A DNA stretch of 64,000 nucleotides, from NCBI GenBank assembly GCA_015680685.1, contig MNCI01006545.1:6428-70427 (forward strand). Direction: 5' to 3'. This DNA is from Gnetum montanum. Its lineage: Eukaryota; Streptophyta; Gnetopsida; Gnetales; Gnetaceae. This document shows, piece after piece, positions 47,080 through 58,319 of the stretch. The translations under genes and the position numbers were made by a program. The notes below the pieces were generated by a model that had not been told where the DNA came from, ran no database searches, and worked only from the letters and a program-made list of their open reading frames with translations. How positions within the stretch are numbered: position 1 is the first letter of the stretch; each line of letters opens with the position of its first letter.

Positions 47080-49930
47080 ATGGCACCAAAACAAAAAAAC
47101 CTGTAAGAAGGAGAGCCCTCTCAACCATGGGAGAAGTGGCCTAGAGCTAGAAGGGGGTAACAAGAATAAGGCTAAGAATTGCTGGAAGCAACCCATGCAA
47201 TGGGACTTGTTCGTGAGGATCCCAAAGTATAATCTATTTGAAAAATTCTAGAAGAAGAAGTGTCAACTAAACAATCACAGCAAGGAGAAGTTCCTAGGCC
47301 CCTGCCAAGGCTTGAGGTTACTTTGACTCAAGTCTGTCTTGACATCATTAGGTCTCAAGAGATCCAATGATCAGTTCTTCAAGAGATCAACTTCGGGCCA
47401 TTCCTTGAGAAAGCTCTAGTGGATGTCAAAACTCAACTACAAACCTCTTCCATGTGGCTAGTAATCAGATCCAGTGGGGAATGGTACATGGGAGAGACAT
47501 ATCTCTTTTAGAGTAATAGAAGGTTGAGGTCCATTGTCAAAATCAAGGAAATTCAAGTGTCCTACTTGGAAGAAGCAATTGCACAGGCACTTGGGTTACC
47601 TAACATTGAAACATAGCTAGTAGAACTGTCCATAAAAATTGATCCTGAGGCTAAGAAGAAGTGGACCTCATGATGCTATGGGGTTGACTATAAGGAGTAC
47701 AGTGCGCTCACACCGACGAAGCAAATTTACTTTAAAATTACATCCTATCACCTCAATTCAATGATGAGGCCAATCAAGGTGACCACCTTCTTTGCCTGAG
47801 CATGCATTGCTCTAAGTGAGAAATTTCCCATCAACTTTCCACAACCGATCTACTTAGAGATTAAAAAATGCTTCAAGGAAAATGAACGTGGAAGAAAGAC
47901 CTTACCCTTTCTGTGCCTTATCCATAAACTTTGCAAAAGGGTAGGCATCATTCACTACTTCAACGATACCATCAGGCATGCTCCTTTGGCCTCATGGTGT
48001 AAAATTATGAAAGAAAAAATGGTAGCAATGACCCAAGAAGAGGAGCAGCCACCACCACCACCCACTCAGGAAACAATGGTGGAGGCTTGCATAGCCATTG
48101 AGCATTTGCATAAAATCTAAGAGTAGATCTTGAGTGAACAAGGGAAATGTGTAGGAATGAGTGGGGTAGATCCATTTGTGTATCAACCAACAATGAATCA
48201 CCTTAATGAGATGGCCTGAACAGTTAGCTAGATGGAGAGGGATGGTCTAATTCTCTCTACCTAACAAATGTAGTTGCCTGTGAGGTTGGATCCCAATGCT
48301 CAGGAGGTGATAATGTCTCTATCTCAATACCATCTATTCTCAGAAATCTTTGGGGAATTTCACCACTTTCTCAGTGCATTTGGAGGAAGGTGAAGTGGCA
48401 ACTATCTTGGTGATGCAACACCAAGGGTAAGAAATAAAGATTGAAGTGGTTGTTGACCATGTCACTGAAGCATTAAATACACCCATGGTATCTATACTAA
48501 ATGTATCTACACTTTAAGATGTGTAGACATTCATAGGCATGGTTGGGAAAAAGCTAAATGTAGCCTAGCATGAAGAATTGTTGGAATGACTAGTGGAAAT
48601 TGGGCAATTGATTCTAAATATCTTTGATTTTTCAAATGATATCACTGCAACCTAGTTGGAGTTGTTGAATGTAAGGGGAAAATGCATTATTTTGGAGGGG
48701 CAACTTGAAATAGCCCAATAATGAAATCAACACTTGAAGGTTGTCGAACTATGTGTTTAACTTGTAGATCCTGTGATCCTTAGCCCAACAATAACAAGAG
48801 ATGAAGCTTTCAAATAGCTTCAGGAATGATTTTAGAAGGTTGAGAAGGAGGTAGTTATAGCCATCTTCAACTAGTCCATGATAGAAGTAGAAATATATGC
48901 AATTTATAAGCACTTGATGTAGATGCATTAGGAGAATGAGACACTGACCACACAAAACTATCACCTATGAAATGTTGATGCTCAGAAGGACCCGTGCAAG
49001 AATTTATTCATGAATAGTAGGAGTATCTTTCCAAGGTGAAACATAGAATTGAGGAGATTGGCCATAGAAAATCAAAATTTTTTGATGGAGGAAGTGCATG
49101 CCTTGCATTAGAAATTTACCATTGAGATCATCGCCTAGAAGAATGAGGTCCTAAATTTTGAAAAAGTAAAGGATCACTCTAGAGACTAGGTTGCCTTGCA
49201 AAAGGAAGTTAATGAAAAATACATTTAGATGGAAAAGACAAAAATGAATGAAGCCCTCTAGCAACTCTAATAGGGAAGAGAAATGTGGCAACCCGTTGTT
49301 GATGGGATCGACACCTACAATAATGTAGAGATCTGCTTAAAGGAGTTGCAAATCAAAGAAATGACAGAATATATGGAGTTGGTCAATCTCTAATATGAAA
49401 ATTTGACAATTTTAACTATTGGACAACTATGGTCATAGTTGGAAAAGAAAGTTTCTAGCTTGTATTTGTTATACGAGGCTAAGTTCAAGCACCACAAAGA
49501 CACCAAGTAGAAGCTTGAGACTACAAATGTTCAACTTGAAGTTCTTAGAGCATGATTTAGAGATCAACGATCAATCACTAAGAACCTACCCAAATGGATG
49601 AATGACTACTAGGAGTTGAAGGACACAGTCAATGTGTTTGACATTGAATGTGAATAGTTCACTACGTTGCTTGTGAACGCAAAGGAGATGTTTCCAACAA
49701 TCCTATGTACCTAGGATGTGCCTGTTCCAACCCACATAGGTGAAGCTACATGGATGATGCATGATCCCATAAGCAAGAAGGAGAAAATGAAAGCACTACT
49801 AGATTCCTTTCACCTTATGCTTGAAGTTTCAATAGTAGCAGGACAACCGCAACCACCTCATTCACATGTGCATGAAGCTGGTGAAGGTCCCTCGAAGCCT
49901 CAAGAGCCACCACCACTTGACACTATTTGA
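47080..49930 (+). pseudogene. Element Z ORF3, env-position ORF
   Basis: About 950 codons between the promoter-like module and the 3' LTR, read with several stops and at least one frameshift. Starts MAPKQK. Order: basic N terminus; a globular domain with LEVTLTQVCLDIIRSQEI, IRSSGEWYMGETYLF, VSYLEEAIAQALGLPNIET, DYKEYSALTPTKQIYFKI, ACIALSEKFPINFPQPIYLE, FLCLIHKLCKRVGIIHYFND (47310-47970); a QEEEQPPPPPTQE linker (48033-48075); an extended helical/coiled-coil part (48100-49600); and a Pro/His-rich tail ending PSKPQEPPPLDTI. The globular part's layout resembles the plant transposon-protein domain (Pfam Transposase_32 type) that I recall in Athila ORF3s. I see no signal peptide or convincing transmembrane helix. 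Function unknown. Confidence 0.7.
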
Positions 49931-50162
49931 TCTTCTCCATCCAAATTTGTGCCATGTAAGAATGTGCTTTCTGATTTTGAAGAGTTTTATCATGGTGTTC
50001 AATTTTGTATCTTGAACACCATCATTTTTTGTAATGTGTTGATTCGTACACCCAGGCACTCCATTTTTTGTCAAGTCAGTCAGTTTGTTTTGTTTGAGAA
50101 AAATTTAGTCAATAATCCCATACCTTCCCAATTTTGTAAAAGAACTCAAGGATGAGTTTTCA

Positions 50163-50178
50163 TTTAGTCATGGGGGTA
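50163..50178 (+). promoter_or_regulatory. Element Z polypurine tract
   Basis: tttagtcatgggggta immediately before the 3' LTR, identical to the tract of element C at 27200-27185. Confidence 0.8.
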
Positions 50179-51061
50179 TGACAAGTTGTAGTTCAGTTGG
50201 TTGCATCGACAAGGCCTCGTCAATGTGGCCTCATTGACTAGGCGTCATTAGTGCATCGTATCATGTGTTGATAAGGCCCCATCGATGCAATGTTGGTAAT
50301 AGGAGATTGTAGTTCCAGTGAAGCTCTCATAGTTTTTCCATTTGAAAGTTAGAATTTTTCCTTGAGTGCCTGCAGCAGGAGTCATTGAGTATACAAATAT
50401 TTATTTGAGCATCGTTGTACCTGAGCACAATAGTGTGTGTAGAAATGAAGATGAGCTTTCTGATAAACCTTACAGCATTTTGGATAGATTAGATATTTTC
50501 ATTTATGTATTTAATATTTTCAATAATTTATTTAATGTTGCAATTATTTATTAATTATTTCTAGTAATTAAGTTAAAGAGGAAATTAAGGAAAATAAATT
50601 ACACACATAAGTACAATTGCTTTGAGTGTAACATGTATTCACTTGATAATCCTAGCAGTGTTATTGCTTGGTACACCCATTAGTGTAGTGCTTGGTCACC
50701 TAGTAGTGGATACGTGGGTTCAGGACATGTATGGAAAGTGGGACTAGATGCTTATGTTAGGATTAGTTAAATGCTAGTTAATTAGTTAATTTAAATTAGT
50801 TAAGCCAATTACTTTTATCTTTATTTAAACACCAAACCATAAAAATACAAAATGATAAAGATTGGATACCTCAATTACACTTAATCATACCATTGTACAT
50901 CACAACTGTAATTGGATAGACAATGATTGACCTTAAGGCAAGATTTACTTCCTAGAGGGCTAGTGCACCAAAAATGATAAAGTCCATGAAATTTGATTGG
51001 ATCACGCATGAACGCTTTGTGATTCATATGGTTGGGTGTAGGAATACCTTACCACTCATCA
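50179..51061 (+). repeat. Element Z 3' LTR
   Basis: Starts tgacaagttgtag and ends ctcatca. Homologous throughout to 32885-33819 but about 52 bp shorter, chiefly because the TATA-containing stretch present at 33016-33060 is missing between gcaatgttgg and ggagattgtag (near 50300). Confidence 0.9.
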
Positions 51062-51139
51062 ACAAGGTTCCATAAACATTGAAAATGCCATGTTGACATG
51101 ACCCCATGCCACATCGAGGGGGGCTCATTGACCCCAAAG
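51062..51139 (-). repeat. Displaced U3 end of element C 5' LTR
   Basis: aggttccataaacattgaa, then ccatgttgacatgaccccat aligns with agggccccataaatgcag and ctacgttgatgtggccccat of the C 3' LTR (27067-27110). This places Z inside the C 5' LTR. The far edge of C is not sharp. Confidence 0.65.
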
Positions 51140-51660
51140 GCCCTCCGTCCTAAGGTACTTGGGTAAAATCATGGTCCAGTCTATAATTTCCACACTTGGT
51201 ATATCTAAGGTAAGTAGGGGTGTAAGGGTACCACATCCTACATATTCCAAGCACTACCATTGTAAAACATGTTATCTGGTGGAGATCAAAGTAGCTAGAG
51301 ACCAAAGATGAAATATCCTTAAGCAAAAATTTATGAGTTACCAATAGAACGTCCATTAACATTTTCAAAATAAAACTACAACTTGCCCAAACACTAAGAA
51401 ATTCTAGTGGAGAAAGGCATAATAATGCAATTGAATCTATCCTTAAGTGCATCCAAATCATAAAGGTTACTAGCATCGTAGTAATGACTCTACATTGAAA
51501 ATCTTATAGGAGTCTTACCATAAGGATAACCCTTTGGTAGATACATGAGAATATGATCCAATATCATAATGATATATAACTAAAAGGACCATAGATAAGA
51601 AACTTCAATGACATGGCATCCTGAGAGGACATCATGCTTGTTACAACATGTTAAAGAATA
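51140..51660 (-). mobile_element. Element Y 5' internal part
   Basis: Follows the primer site in the minus direction. The longest ORF, 51476-51150 (108 codons, Leu/Ser/Cys-rich), is where gag would start, but I recognise no gag motif. It would join 26284 if C and Z were removed. Confidence 0.45.
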
Positions 51661-51672
51661 GCTTTGATACTA
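51661..51672 (-). promoter_or_regulatory. Element Y primer binding site (Met-tRNA type)
   Basis: Sense TAGTATCAAAGC matches the initiator-Met site TGGTATCAGAGC at all but two positions, both G-to-A. It is 22 bp inside the LTR at 51695. Confidence 0.6.
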
Positions 51673-51694
51673 TATATAACAAAATTACCCCAAA

Positions 51695-52250
51695 TGTTAC
51701 CCTAGGAATTTCCTTAGATCCAATGAACCTAGGATGGAAGACCAAGGGACTACACCTTCAAGGGAGTATCACTACCACTTTAATAACTTAGAAGGAAGCA
51801 TGCAACACATTAACTTTGTATAGAGTGAGAATAGACCTATAGGAAAATCTCTAAACTTTGAATGAGGACTTGCAAAAAGTACATAAATAATCCTATAGAC
51901 ATCATCAATAGGAAGATGATGATATATCTATAGGAGGTGCCTCACTCCTATACCCCTCATGATTTGACACAAAGTTTGGTGTGGCATTGTACTACAACTA
52001 TCCAATTAAAGCTACTTACATATTTGCAACCAACACAAAATTAGGGCCCATGTAGTTCTACAATGCGAGAGTAAGATGAGGAGGACTAAGAGGGATACAA
52101 TAAGATGAAGCCCTATTATTTCTTGGTACTACAAAGCTGGAGTGGATTTTCAAATACTTGAGTACCACACATGGACATATCAAAGTGTTTCATGACCCTC
52201 GAACCATGTGGAGGAACTAGGAGGACCTCTACCCTAAGACCTCTCTCATA
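51695..52250 (-). repeat. Element Y 5' LTR
   Basis: 556-bp direct repeat of 21170-21725. It ends against the resumed ORF3 of X at 52251. Confidence 0.8.
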
Positions 52251-52700
52251 GGTTGCTTCATTTTCATTTTATGAAAATAAGCACTATCTTCATAATCAGG
52301 CACTTTAAAAGATAAAAATTACAAATGTGATATTGGAGGTTCTCAAAGAAAATTAGACAAATCAATGAGATATCATTGAGAACTTGATCAAGAAAATGAT
52401 GGACTACTAGGATTTAAAGACTGAAGTAAAGACATTTGACATTGAATGTACATATTTTGCAGCTTGATTTATTAGCACTCACGAGACATTTCTAGCTTTA
52501 TCATATCCTTAAAAGATCCCAATAACATCTATCCTAGGTAATCTAACTTTAACTATTCATGATCATAGGATGAAAGAGAAGAAATGAGAGCCTTAATAGA
52601 GGCATTTAACATAAAGAACATAGTAGTAGTAGTAGTATATTAGCTACCAAAACCACCAACATAGGAGAGACCTTCACTACTAGGAAAAACCTAAAAAATG
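52251..52700 (+). pseudogene. Element X ORF3, C-terminal part
   Basis: Resumes with VASFSFYENKHYLHNQAL, matching VSSLYLLYEAKFKHHKDT of Z at 49450. Then ITNVILEVLKEN matches TTNVQLEVLRA, and TEVKTFDIECTYFAA matches DTVNVFDIECE-FTTL (49627-49660). It continues directly from ELEKQVA at 21169, so the two pieces are one ORF split by 31 kb. A (AGT)n run lies at 52621-52640. Confidence 0.75.
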
Positions 52701-53814
52701 TTGAAGATTTGATGTATTTTAGCAAGCTTAAAATTCTAGTTTATGTTTATATTTAGTCACACCATGAACTTTAGTATATACTATCATGGTGTATAATGCT
52801 ATATATGGTGTTTTATAGTAGGTACCAAGTTAGTTATGTTTAATTAAGGCTATTAATGAATAATGACTAATTGGTGTGTATGTTCATTCTATGGATGTGA
52901 CTATTCTATTATAACTATATAAGTAGTAATCCTAGTCTAATAATAATATATAGTAAAACACAACAACAATGTGAAATATGATGCTCAACATAGTATTTAT
53001 ATTATAATAAAGATACTTGGTTAATTTATTTTTCTTTGTTACTTTTTAGTTTATGTTCTTATGTTTAACATGGATAATGTTGTGTACTTGTTTTATCTCA
53101 TGCTACATGTTTATCTCAATTACAATAATCATTAAATTATTTCTATTATATCCTAGACCTGGTGATTAATATCATAAAATTTTAACTTAGTATTAGAACC
53201 AAGTTTTGATGACTTCTAAATTATTATTATGAAGTGCTCATAATGTTGTAGTTGTTAGATGCATTTAATGCTATAATAAGTATAAAAATTAATCATAGAA
53301 TTTTATTTTATACATTTCAAACATATCACAAAAACTATGAAGAGAGAGCATAGTATAATGACAATCTTTGCTACTCAAAAGCTTGTATTTTAATTTATAT
53401 TTCTCCTTTTTTTTAGCTTTTAAGTATTATTTTTTGAATTTACAATGAAAATCTTATGGTTTTTTGGTTATAAAATGAAAAGAAAACAAGGTTTTAGAAT
53501 TTTGTTAATTTTTTGTTCGAATTAGTTTTCTTGTTAAGTTTTTAATCTATTTTAGAATTATTGAACTATGCATAATGAATTAAAATTGATGCGCATAATG
53601 TTTTTTCTAGTTAAAATTGAAATTTTTAAAGCCCTAGTTTTTCTTTGTTTATAGTTAAACTATTTATCAAAATGACTTGTAGTGCTAGAGGTTTTGAATA
53701 AACATAGGGGTCTTCAAAGAGGAAGAACAATTAGTGCATCATGTTTCTAGTTTTATCTAAGCATATACAAAGTGAAACACCATCAACATCATCACCATTA
53801 GCATTGCAACTGTG
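52701..53814. other. AT-rich interval, no gene seen
   Basis: At 52750 tatatttagtcacacca-tgaac resembles the polypurine tract/LTR junction (tttagtcatgggggta-tgac), so X's 3' LTR may have begun near 52765. The downstream sequence does not match the family LTR. Confidence 0.35.
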
Positions 53815-54920
53815 ATGTCTGAAAACGTCGATGGCTAGAACACTGAGAGGTTATCAGGTGTATAGCCTAACCCCAAATCCATGCTAGGGCCGTGCTAGAG
53901 AAAACGGAAACGGGGTGCCTTGAACGGTTTGATCGATCAGTTAAGGACTTACATGGTGTACAATAACCATATGCAAACAGTAATTTTAAATGTAACATGT
54001 TGAGATCAAAATGGAAGAAAACGTGGGGTGCACAATAATAGAAATACATCAAAGCATGTAACTAGGATAATAAGCGTGAACAAGTACGCATGAATACAAC
54101 ATATATTCTATCGAAAAAATGGAATGAGAGTTTAGGTGAGGGAATGCACCACCCCAAAATTGGGGGATTTGATCTTTATTTGGCTGATGAATGTGTACAA
54201 CTAGTATGCAGTATTGGACAGGCATAGCTAGCAATGGAATGATATGGTCACAACTCCTGGACTGCTACCAATGGGGTGCTAAGAGGAACTAATGAGTTGA
54301 TGTTTCCTGGGCTGAGACCTACTACGCTAGGTTGAAGAGAGATCCGGGAAGTGCTACTATTGGGATTTGCTATTCACCAACTTTCTGCTTACCAATCTCT
54401 TCACCAAAGCTTACTACCAGAAACTGCCAAAAAGCCAGCCACCCTTTCAAAAGCCACCTGCAAAAAGCCAACCCTTTGAATGTTTTCTGCTGGGGTATTT
54501 ATAGAGCTAAGAGTAGGAGGAAGGTGTGGTCTCAATGCCACATGTTCTGGGTCCCACAGGGCACACATGTGGATGTGCTACATTGATGTGTGGTGCTACG
54601 TTGAATGGAACGATGCTAGAAGTGAAACCTGCTAAGTTGTGACCATACTGTTCAAACTACATGTACCCAAGGGACTGCCACATTTTTACAAGAAATGCTT
54701 ATGATAAATGTAAAGTGAAGCTTATGCTTCGGGACTACATCTTCCCCTCTCTTACAAGTAGGGTCAAGCGTAGAGACAATTTCGAGACTTGACAAGGGAT
54801 GTAACAAGCAAGGAAAACTGCTGATCTCAGTTGTCAAGGAGATGATGGGGTAGAAATGACCATAGAGGATGAGTCCTAGAGCTTCTAGAGATGTCTTGTA
54901 CCCTCTTTTCAAGTTTTATG
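53815..54920 (-). repeat. Probable LTR promoter region, minus strand
   Basis: A minus-strand CTATAAATACCCC lies at 54506-54494 in a region with moderate CpG content and no ORF of note. With the ~190-bp repeats above it at 54.9-55.8 kb (U3-like position), the arrangement parallels an LTR in minus orientation. It could be the 3' LTR of the Tat-type element at 57.9-60.6 kb, but no second copy is visible to prove it. Confidence 0.35.
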
Positions 54921-54939
54921 CTACTTATGTTGTTCAACA

Positions 54940-55770
54940 TAGCAGAGTAGCGTGAAGACCCGCTCGCTACGCTGTGCTACACTACACAGCATAGCAGCAA
55001 CCTTTAGGGAAAATCTTGCCTAAAAACTAAAAATACCCCCGAAGCCTAGCAAGGCAAGCTATTTCAGCAACCAACCATTACAATTTTCATGCTAAAGGAG
55101 CCTAAGACTTCTTGGTTTCATCCCTGGAACACTTTAAACCTTGATGTCTCTGCTATGCTGTGGTACACTATGCAGTGTAGCACCTAGTTTGTCATGAATT
55201 TGAGCTTAATTTGCAATGCTTTGTCAAGAGACTTTTATTAGGACCTAAGGGCGAAGTGTGATAGGCAGTCTTGGAGGTCGAAGCATGGCCAAGTATAATT
55301 CTTTTGCTAGAACAACTTGATGGAGGATCTTCTTGCATTATCACCTTGCTATGCTGTGCTACGTTGTGTAGCATAGCACAACGTAGCACCTAGTTTGGCT
55401 TGAACCTTGACTTACTTTGCAAGTGTTTTTTCATGGGCTCTTAGTCATATTCTAAGGTGGTAGTAGAATAAGCATTTTTCATGGTTGAGGCATGGGAAAT
55501 TGTTTTTTCCACATTAAGAAAATTTGAGAAAGGATTTTGTTATGCTACATAACATAGCACTCAGATTGAGGTGATTTTTTGATAAATTTTCTCTATTTTT
55601 TTGCATCATACTAATCACATTTTAGGAATGAAACAAGGTAGACCTCTTTAAACACCAAACATCTACCAACTATATCTTCTATGTATGATCTAACACTTGG
55701 AATAGTTTTGACACCACATGAACTGCTACACTGTGCAATGTAGTGTAGCATAGTAGGCCTCACAGTTAGA
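54940..55770. repeat. Five ~190-bp tandem repeats with inverted-repeat cores
   Basis: Cores of tgctatgctgtgctac-gtagcatagca type start near 54965, 55150, 55347, 55540 and 55724, spaced 184-197 bp. Linkers share phrases such as cacctagtttg, cttgaattt/cttgaacctt and tttgcaa-gcttt. The third core has perfect 13-bp arms: GTGCTACGTTGTG at 55356-55368 and its complement at 55377-55389. Confidence 0.7.
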
Positions 55771-55856
55771 AAATTTGTTGAATTATTTAGTCCATCCTAA
55801 ATACCTTCAACAGCTCCTAGCTTGGTATTTGGGTGGACCGTCGACTGGGACATTTG

Positions 55857-56399
55857 TCAAGCTAGGTAGGCTAAAGAGCACAACGAGCTTGATGGTCCGG
55901 AAGATAGAAAATTTGTTGAACTGTATGGTCCATCCTTAGCACATCTTTTGTGCAAATTGGCCTCATGAATGGGTGCTGTGTTGACTGTGCAGTAGAGGAT
56001 GGCAAGCAAGCCTGGAAGTGGCTTTGTAAGGTCCAGCATGACACTACGCTTGCAGAGATCTATGCCCAAATTTTGGGATTGTGCTAAATCATGAGAGTCC
56101 AAAAATTGATGGTTTTTCAGTGGCCCCTCTTTGTTGACGTCTAGAGGATCTACCCAAGAGATGTCGACAAAGAAAAAAAACACCATGTTGAACGTGACAA
56201 CCACACCGTTCGTCAGTGCCCACTTAGATAATGCTTTGCTATGCTTGGGAGTGCTAGGAAAGCTAAGTATGATAGAGAAAGGGGATAGGTTTGAGGAAAT
56301 TTGGTTCAGGAAAAGGGGAAAGGTGTAGGATGTGTTATCATGAGAGCTGTTGCCATAGTGTGATCCCTCATCCGAATACTTATGAGGGATTTGGCACAC
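55857..56399 (-). other. 180-codon open frame, no recognised product
   Basis: Longest uninterrupted ORF of the region, Ser/Leu/Pro-rich, with no domain visible. The plus strand of the same stretch also carries coding-like fragments (see 56580-56885), so this ORF may be only the antisense of a decayed coding region. Confidence 0.25.
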
Positions 56400-56579
56400 A
56401 TGAGTGTCTTTCTTTCTTTGGATTTCGGCCTCTCATCAAAGTGCTTAGAGGTGGTCGATCCAAAGCTGAGATGATTGCAAAGCAATTGTGTTGTTTATTT
56501 TGAGCACTTGGCTATATTGCCATTTTCATTTTTTAAAAAGAAATTGCACAGCCATGTTCATTTGAAGGCAATTTTCATC

Positions 56580-56885
56580 ACTGTAGGACAGGTGTTTCCT
56601 CTCTGAGATGAGTTTGTGTTACATTCATGTGGGGCTTTGACCAGTCTATAGAGGCTTCCCATAGGACGAGCTACATTATTTCTATCATGGGCTTGGCAGT
56701 TGAGCATGGTAAAGGGTTTCATGCACATTGGAAAACCTTGGGAGGAAGATGCCAGAAATTGGTTGAAGGGAGAATGGGATATGCACTCTCAAGTAGCTAG
56801 GCTGATTGAAGTATGTACTTTGGAATAATGTAGCATCTTATTCTCATGGTGGAATGCATTCATGAATGATGCCATCTTGGTTGTT
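56580..56885 (+). pseudogene. Coding-like fragment, unknown family
   Basis: One frame with two stops gives DEFVLHSCGALTSL, RLPIGRATLFLSWAWQLSMV, KGFMHIGKPWEEDARNWLKG, EWDMHSQVARLIEVCTLE, and CSILFSWWNAFMNDAILVVI. The composition (Trp, acidic and hydrophobic spacing) looks like real protein, but I cannot name the family. It may belong to the same element as the gene-like sequence at 62.98-64.0 kb. Confidence 0.35.
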
Positions 56886-57539
56886 ATCCTGCAAACACAA
56901 CAAAGAGAAAACTAGAAAAAAAAACCATCAAGGGAAGTGAGGGAAAATTCTTGTTTGCTCGAGACACTGCCAGGGTGGCAAGTGCTATGTCTAACACATG
57001 CAATGTCCAAAGCAGGAAGGCCAGTGCAGGTTTCAATAGCGGTAGACTAGAAATATTCAATAGCCTTACCAAAAATGAGCACTAAAGAGGCTAGGAGCAA
57101 TGGTGATGCAGGTGCTTAGGAATGCTCATCAAAGGCAAGAGTCATGAAATCTAGTTGCATGGTGAGAAGCCTAACAACTGAATGCTTTCTTAGACTCTAG
57201 TGATGGCGAGGGTTGGAGGATGCCAGCACTATGGCTATGCCATAGTTCTTTTGGGACTCCAGCAAGAAGTGTTGACGATGGGAGCTATAACCAAATTGAT
57301 TGGTGATGGCGACAATAGCTCTGGAAGGTAAGAAAGATGTCATATGGCATCTCTGAAAGATCAGCAAGATGCCAAGGATGGCGATGTTGCATGTGTCCCA
57401 GAGGGTTTTTTCTTGACAATGTGAACTTCATTCTGGAACTGCAACGTCCCACCCCATCTTGAATAGGAAGCTCAAAGATATGCACACTCACTTGTTCACA
57501 AGGTCACATGTGTGAGCTGGGAGGTGTTGCACTATGAAC

Positions 57540-57895
57540 CCAGTTTTAGGTCTTGGTAGACTATATGATGTGCTAGTCTAAAGTCCTAGTAGACCATGGT
57601 CTTAGTTTAAGGTCTGGGTAGATTGAGTTGTGCTAGTTTAAGGTCCCAGTAGACCGTTGTGCTAGTTTAAGGTCCCAACAGACCAAGCTATGCTAGTTTA
57701 ATGTCATAGCGGATGAAGGATGGCTAGTTTAAGGTCATAGCGGACCATGCTATAGGTGCTAGTTTTACATCATGGCCCAAGGATAATCTATGCTATTTTA
57801 ATGTCATAGCGGATGTCCTGTACCAGTTTTACATCATAGTAGATGATCTATGCTAGTTTATAGTCATAGCAGACTATGGCACATACCTTGCTTCA
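57540..57895. repeat. Tandem array 1, gctagtttaaggtcatagcggacc core
   Basis: About nine degenerate units with a period near 38-40 bp, each with a core like gctagtttaaggtc-tag-ggacc. It ends 22 bp from the stop codon of the Tat pol, so in the minus sense it is the 3' UTR. Confidence 0.85.
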
Positions 57896-57916
57896 TATTT
57901 GACATGATCTTGCATG

Positions 57917-58210
57917 TTAGGCATAGTAGGGCTTTAGGTACAAATGATTGATAGGATTTGGGAATTTGTTCCCATCTAGGTTAGCTAGTTTGAATGCCCC
58001 ATTCTCGTATGCTTTCATTACTACAAAGGGGCCTTCCCAGTTGGCTGAGAATTTGTTCACGGGCTCACGAATAGCCTTGAGGACTAAGTCCCCCTTTTTG
58101 ATTGGTCGTTGTTTCTATCGTTGCTTGTCTTGGTACCACTCGATGTAGTTAAGTGTTTGGATGCGCTCCTCCTCTATAGAGTCAAGGTTAATGATCCCTG
58201 ACTCATTTTT
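57917..58210 (-). pseudogene. Tat-type integrase C-terminal domain
   Basis: Minus frame: NESGIINLDSIEEERIQTLN, YIEWYQDKQR, a stop, RPIKKGDLVLKAIREPVNKF, SANWEGPFVVMKAYENGAF, KLANLDGNKFPNPINHLYLK, PYYA and a stop at 57917. The GDLVL-x-K and NWEGP-(FY)-V pattern is the C-terminal DNA-binding part of Ty3/gypsy Tat integrases. The zinc finger and the DDE core that should precede it are absent: only about 100 bp separates it from the RNase H linker. Confidence 0.8.
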
Positions 58211-58319
58211 TTGATCCTATTAACACAAACTAGTAATATCATATAATAAGAGCATTTGCATATAGTGTTATCTCCTATGAGGACATATTTCCATGCTTGC
58301 TTTCATATTGCATCCCTTT

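Noticed and set aside
47080-49930. ORF3 as a retroviral-type envelope protein
   Set aside because: Position fits, but no signal peptide, fusion-type or membrane anchor segment is visible in the Z or X copy, and the architecture fits plant transposon-protein ORFs better.
54940-55770. CRISPR array
   Set aside because: The ~190-bp spaced palindromic cores vary in length and sequence, the linkers are homologous to each other, and the host is a plant. This is a tandem repeat, not a CRISPR.
53815-57535. This whole stretch as a defined 3' LTR of the Tat element
   Set aside because: Only a TATA box and repeats support it; no matching 5' LTR lies within the window.
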